Shown here one piece after another: positions 5,206 through 5,662 of a DNA stretch of 5,662 bases. Positions within the stretch are counted from its first letter, which is position 1. Each line of letters starts with the position of its first letter. The notes under the pieces are model-generated. The model made no database searches. It saw only the letters and a program-made list of their open reading frames with translations, and was not told the DNA's origin. The DNA is from Prevotella sp. UBA4339 (GTDB lineage: Bacteria; Bacteroidota; Bacteroidia; Bacteroidales; Bacteroidaceae), in the NCBI GenBank assembly GCA_002393725.1, contig DGTJ01000047.1, positions 64,189 to 69,850 on the forward strand, in the 5' to 3' direction. The translations under genes and the position numbers were made by a program.

Positions 5206-5375
5206 ATTTTTCAAGTTAACCCCTCGTCGCATCCTCAGAGTAGGGTGGGAGCGGACTTAAAAAAAAGGAGATGACAGGTTACGTTCGTAAGGCGGTTGTC
5301 ACCGATCGTCCGGTTCTCGGGTAGGACTGGCAAGGTACGCAAGGGATAAGTATAACATTTAATTATTAAGCTATT
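5206..5375 (+). promoter_or_regulatory. Structured 5' leader of ilvC, candidate cis-regulatory RNA
   Basis: Three possible stem-loops are visible by eye. First, 5226-5234 with 5248-5256, eight pairs with single bulges at A5231 and G5253. Second, TGACA (5272-5276) with TGTCA (5297-5301), holding an inner TTACG/CGTAA hairpin (5279-5290). Third, GTCC (5308-5311) with GGAC (5324-5327). An AT-rich unpaired stretch leads to the ATG. No T-run terminator hairpin is seen, so control would more likely act on translation or RNA stability. A 17-codon frame (5271-5324) overlaps the stems. I do not recognise a known riboswitch class. Confidence 0.4.
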
Positions 5376-5662
5376 ATGGCAGAAATGAATTTCGGTGGCG
5401 TGATGGAAACAGTAGTCACCAGCAAAGAGTTCTCTTTGGAGAAAGCACGTGAAGTATTGAAGAATGAGACCATCGCCGTGATCGGTTATGGCGTTCAGGG
5501 TCCTGGTCAGGCATGCAACCTGCGTGACAACGGGTTCAACGTGATCGTAGGTCAGCGTCAGGGCAAGACCTACGACAAGGCAGTGGCCGACGGCTGGGTG
5601 CCAGGCGAGACACTGTTCTCTATCGAGGAGGCAGCCCAGAAGGGTACTATCCTCTGCATGCT
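5376..5662 (+). CDS. ilvC: Ketol-acid reductoisomerase, N-terminal fragment
   Basis: The frame opens at ATG 5376 and runs off the window end after 95 full codons. The N-terminus (MAEMNFGGVMETVV) is typical of Bacteroidales IlvC. The Rossmann dinucleotide-binding motif is clear at about residues 34-62: AVIGYGVQGPGQACNLRDNG followed by VIVGQRQG, with GxGxxG-type glycines at 37, 39, 42 and 44. The enzyme converts acetolactate or acetohydroxybutyrate to the dihydroxy acids of valine, leucine and isoleucine synthesis, using NAD(P)H and Mg2+, in the cytoplasm. The Mg- and substrate-binding domain lies outside the window. The loop after beta-strand 2 (QRQGKTYDK) would set cofactor choice; Arg61 may contact the NADPH phosphate. 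A consensus promoter and a long leader precede it, so it heads its own transcript here. Confidence 0.95.
   Translation, partial: MAEMNFGGVMETVVTSKEFSLEKAREVLKNETIAVIGYGVQGPGQACNLRDNGFNVIVGQRQGKTYDKAVADGWVPGETLFSIEEAAQKGTILCM

Larger units (their letters stand above)
4959..5375. other. 417-bp divergent control region between lipoprotein and ilvC
   Basis: No gene is supported here. It holds two candidate plus-strand promoters, a 10-bp palindrome TGCATATGCA (5050-5059), the direct repeat AAATAAAGGCA (5090-5100 and 5132-5142) and the ilvC leader. For the minus-strand lipoprotein I see no perfect promoter; the nearest is TAAAGTTTG (5044-5036), one base off in spacing. Confidence 0.7.

Noticed and set aside
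5271..5324. 17-codon leader peptide before ilvC
   Set aside because: AAGGAG directly abuts the ATG with no spacing, the peptide is only modestly rich in Val and Leu, and no attenuator hairpin with T-run follows.

Overview
The window looks like chromosomal DNA of a Bacteroidales bacterium, most likely a Prevotella-type species. Four things point there: perfect TTTG-N19/20-TAnnTTTG promoter boxes, AT-rich gene starts without a usual Shine-Dalgarno, two short-signal lipoproteins with FTSC and FSAC lipoboxes, and the Bacteroidales style of the IlvC and EF-G fragments. This is from memory and pattern reading; no database search was possible.

Layout. 1-216 is the 3' end of an EF-G gene (+), closed by a GC-rich hairpin at 264-301. 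482-1891 (+) is a 469-residue lipoprotein of unknown function, with a candidate promoter before it and a strong 13-bp terminator hairpin after it. Two genes then read leftwards. 2544-3776 (-) is a VapE/VirE-family P-loop protein with SF3-helicase-like motifs. 1976-2413 (-) is a small Cys-containing DUF6078-like protein. 3777-4469 is a 693-bp gene-free stretch unusually dense in repeats. 4470-4958 (-) is a small Cys-rich lipoprotein. 4959-5375 is a gene-free control region, and 5376 to the end is the start of ilvC (+), ketol-acid reductoisomerase.

The most interesting part is 2411-4275. The vapE-like gene lies between two copies, in opposite orientation, of a 57-bp array of five iteron-like units with core ATGTTAGGTCT. 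The copies match at 55 of 57 positions. Each array is followed, 55-56 bp further out, by one more isolated unit inside a shared 17-bp block. The same degenerate fourth unit (TGTTACCTCT) occurs in both arms, while the sequence between array and isolated unit has largely diverged. The right arm abuts an AT-rich tract and the vapE promoter. Just outside it lies a second array, of 21-bp units capped by palindromes, and then a group of GTCCCA hairpins. A helicase-like gene, iterons and an AT-rich tract together resemble a replication or initiator-binding module, for example a remnant of a phage satellite or plasmid-like element. No integrase, primase, relaxase or transposase is present, so this is inference.

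The flanking genes look like ordinary chromosomal genes. The ilvC upstream region has a consensus promoter giving a leader of about 170 nt that can fold into several stem-loops, a candidate cis-regulatory RNA.
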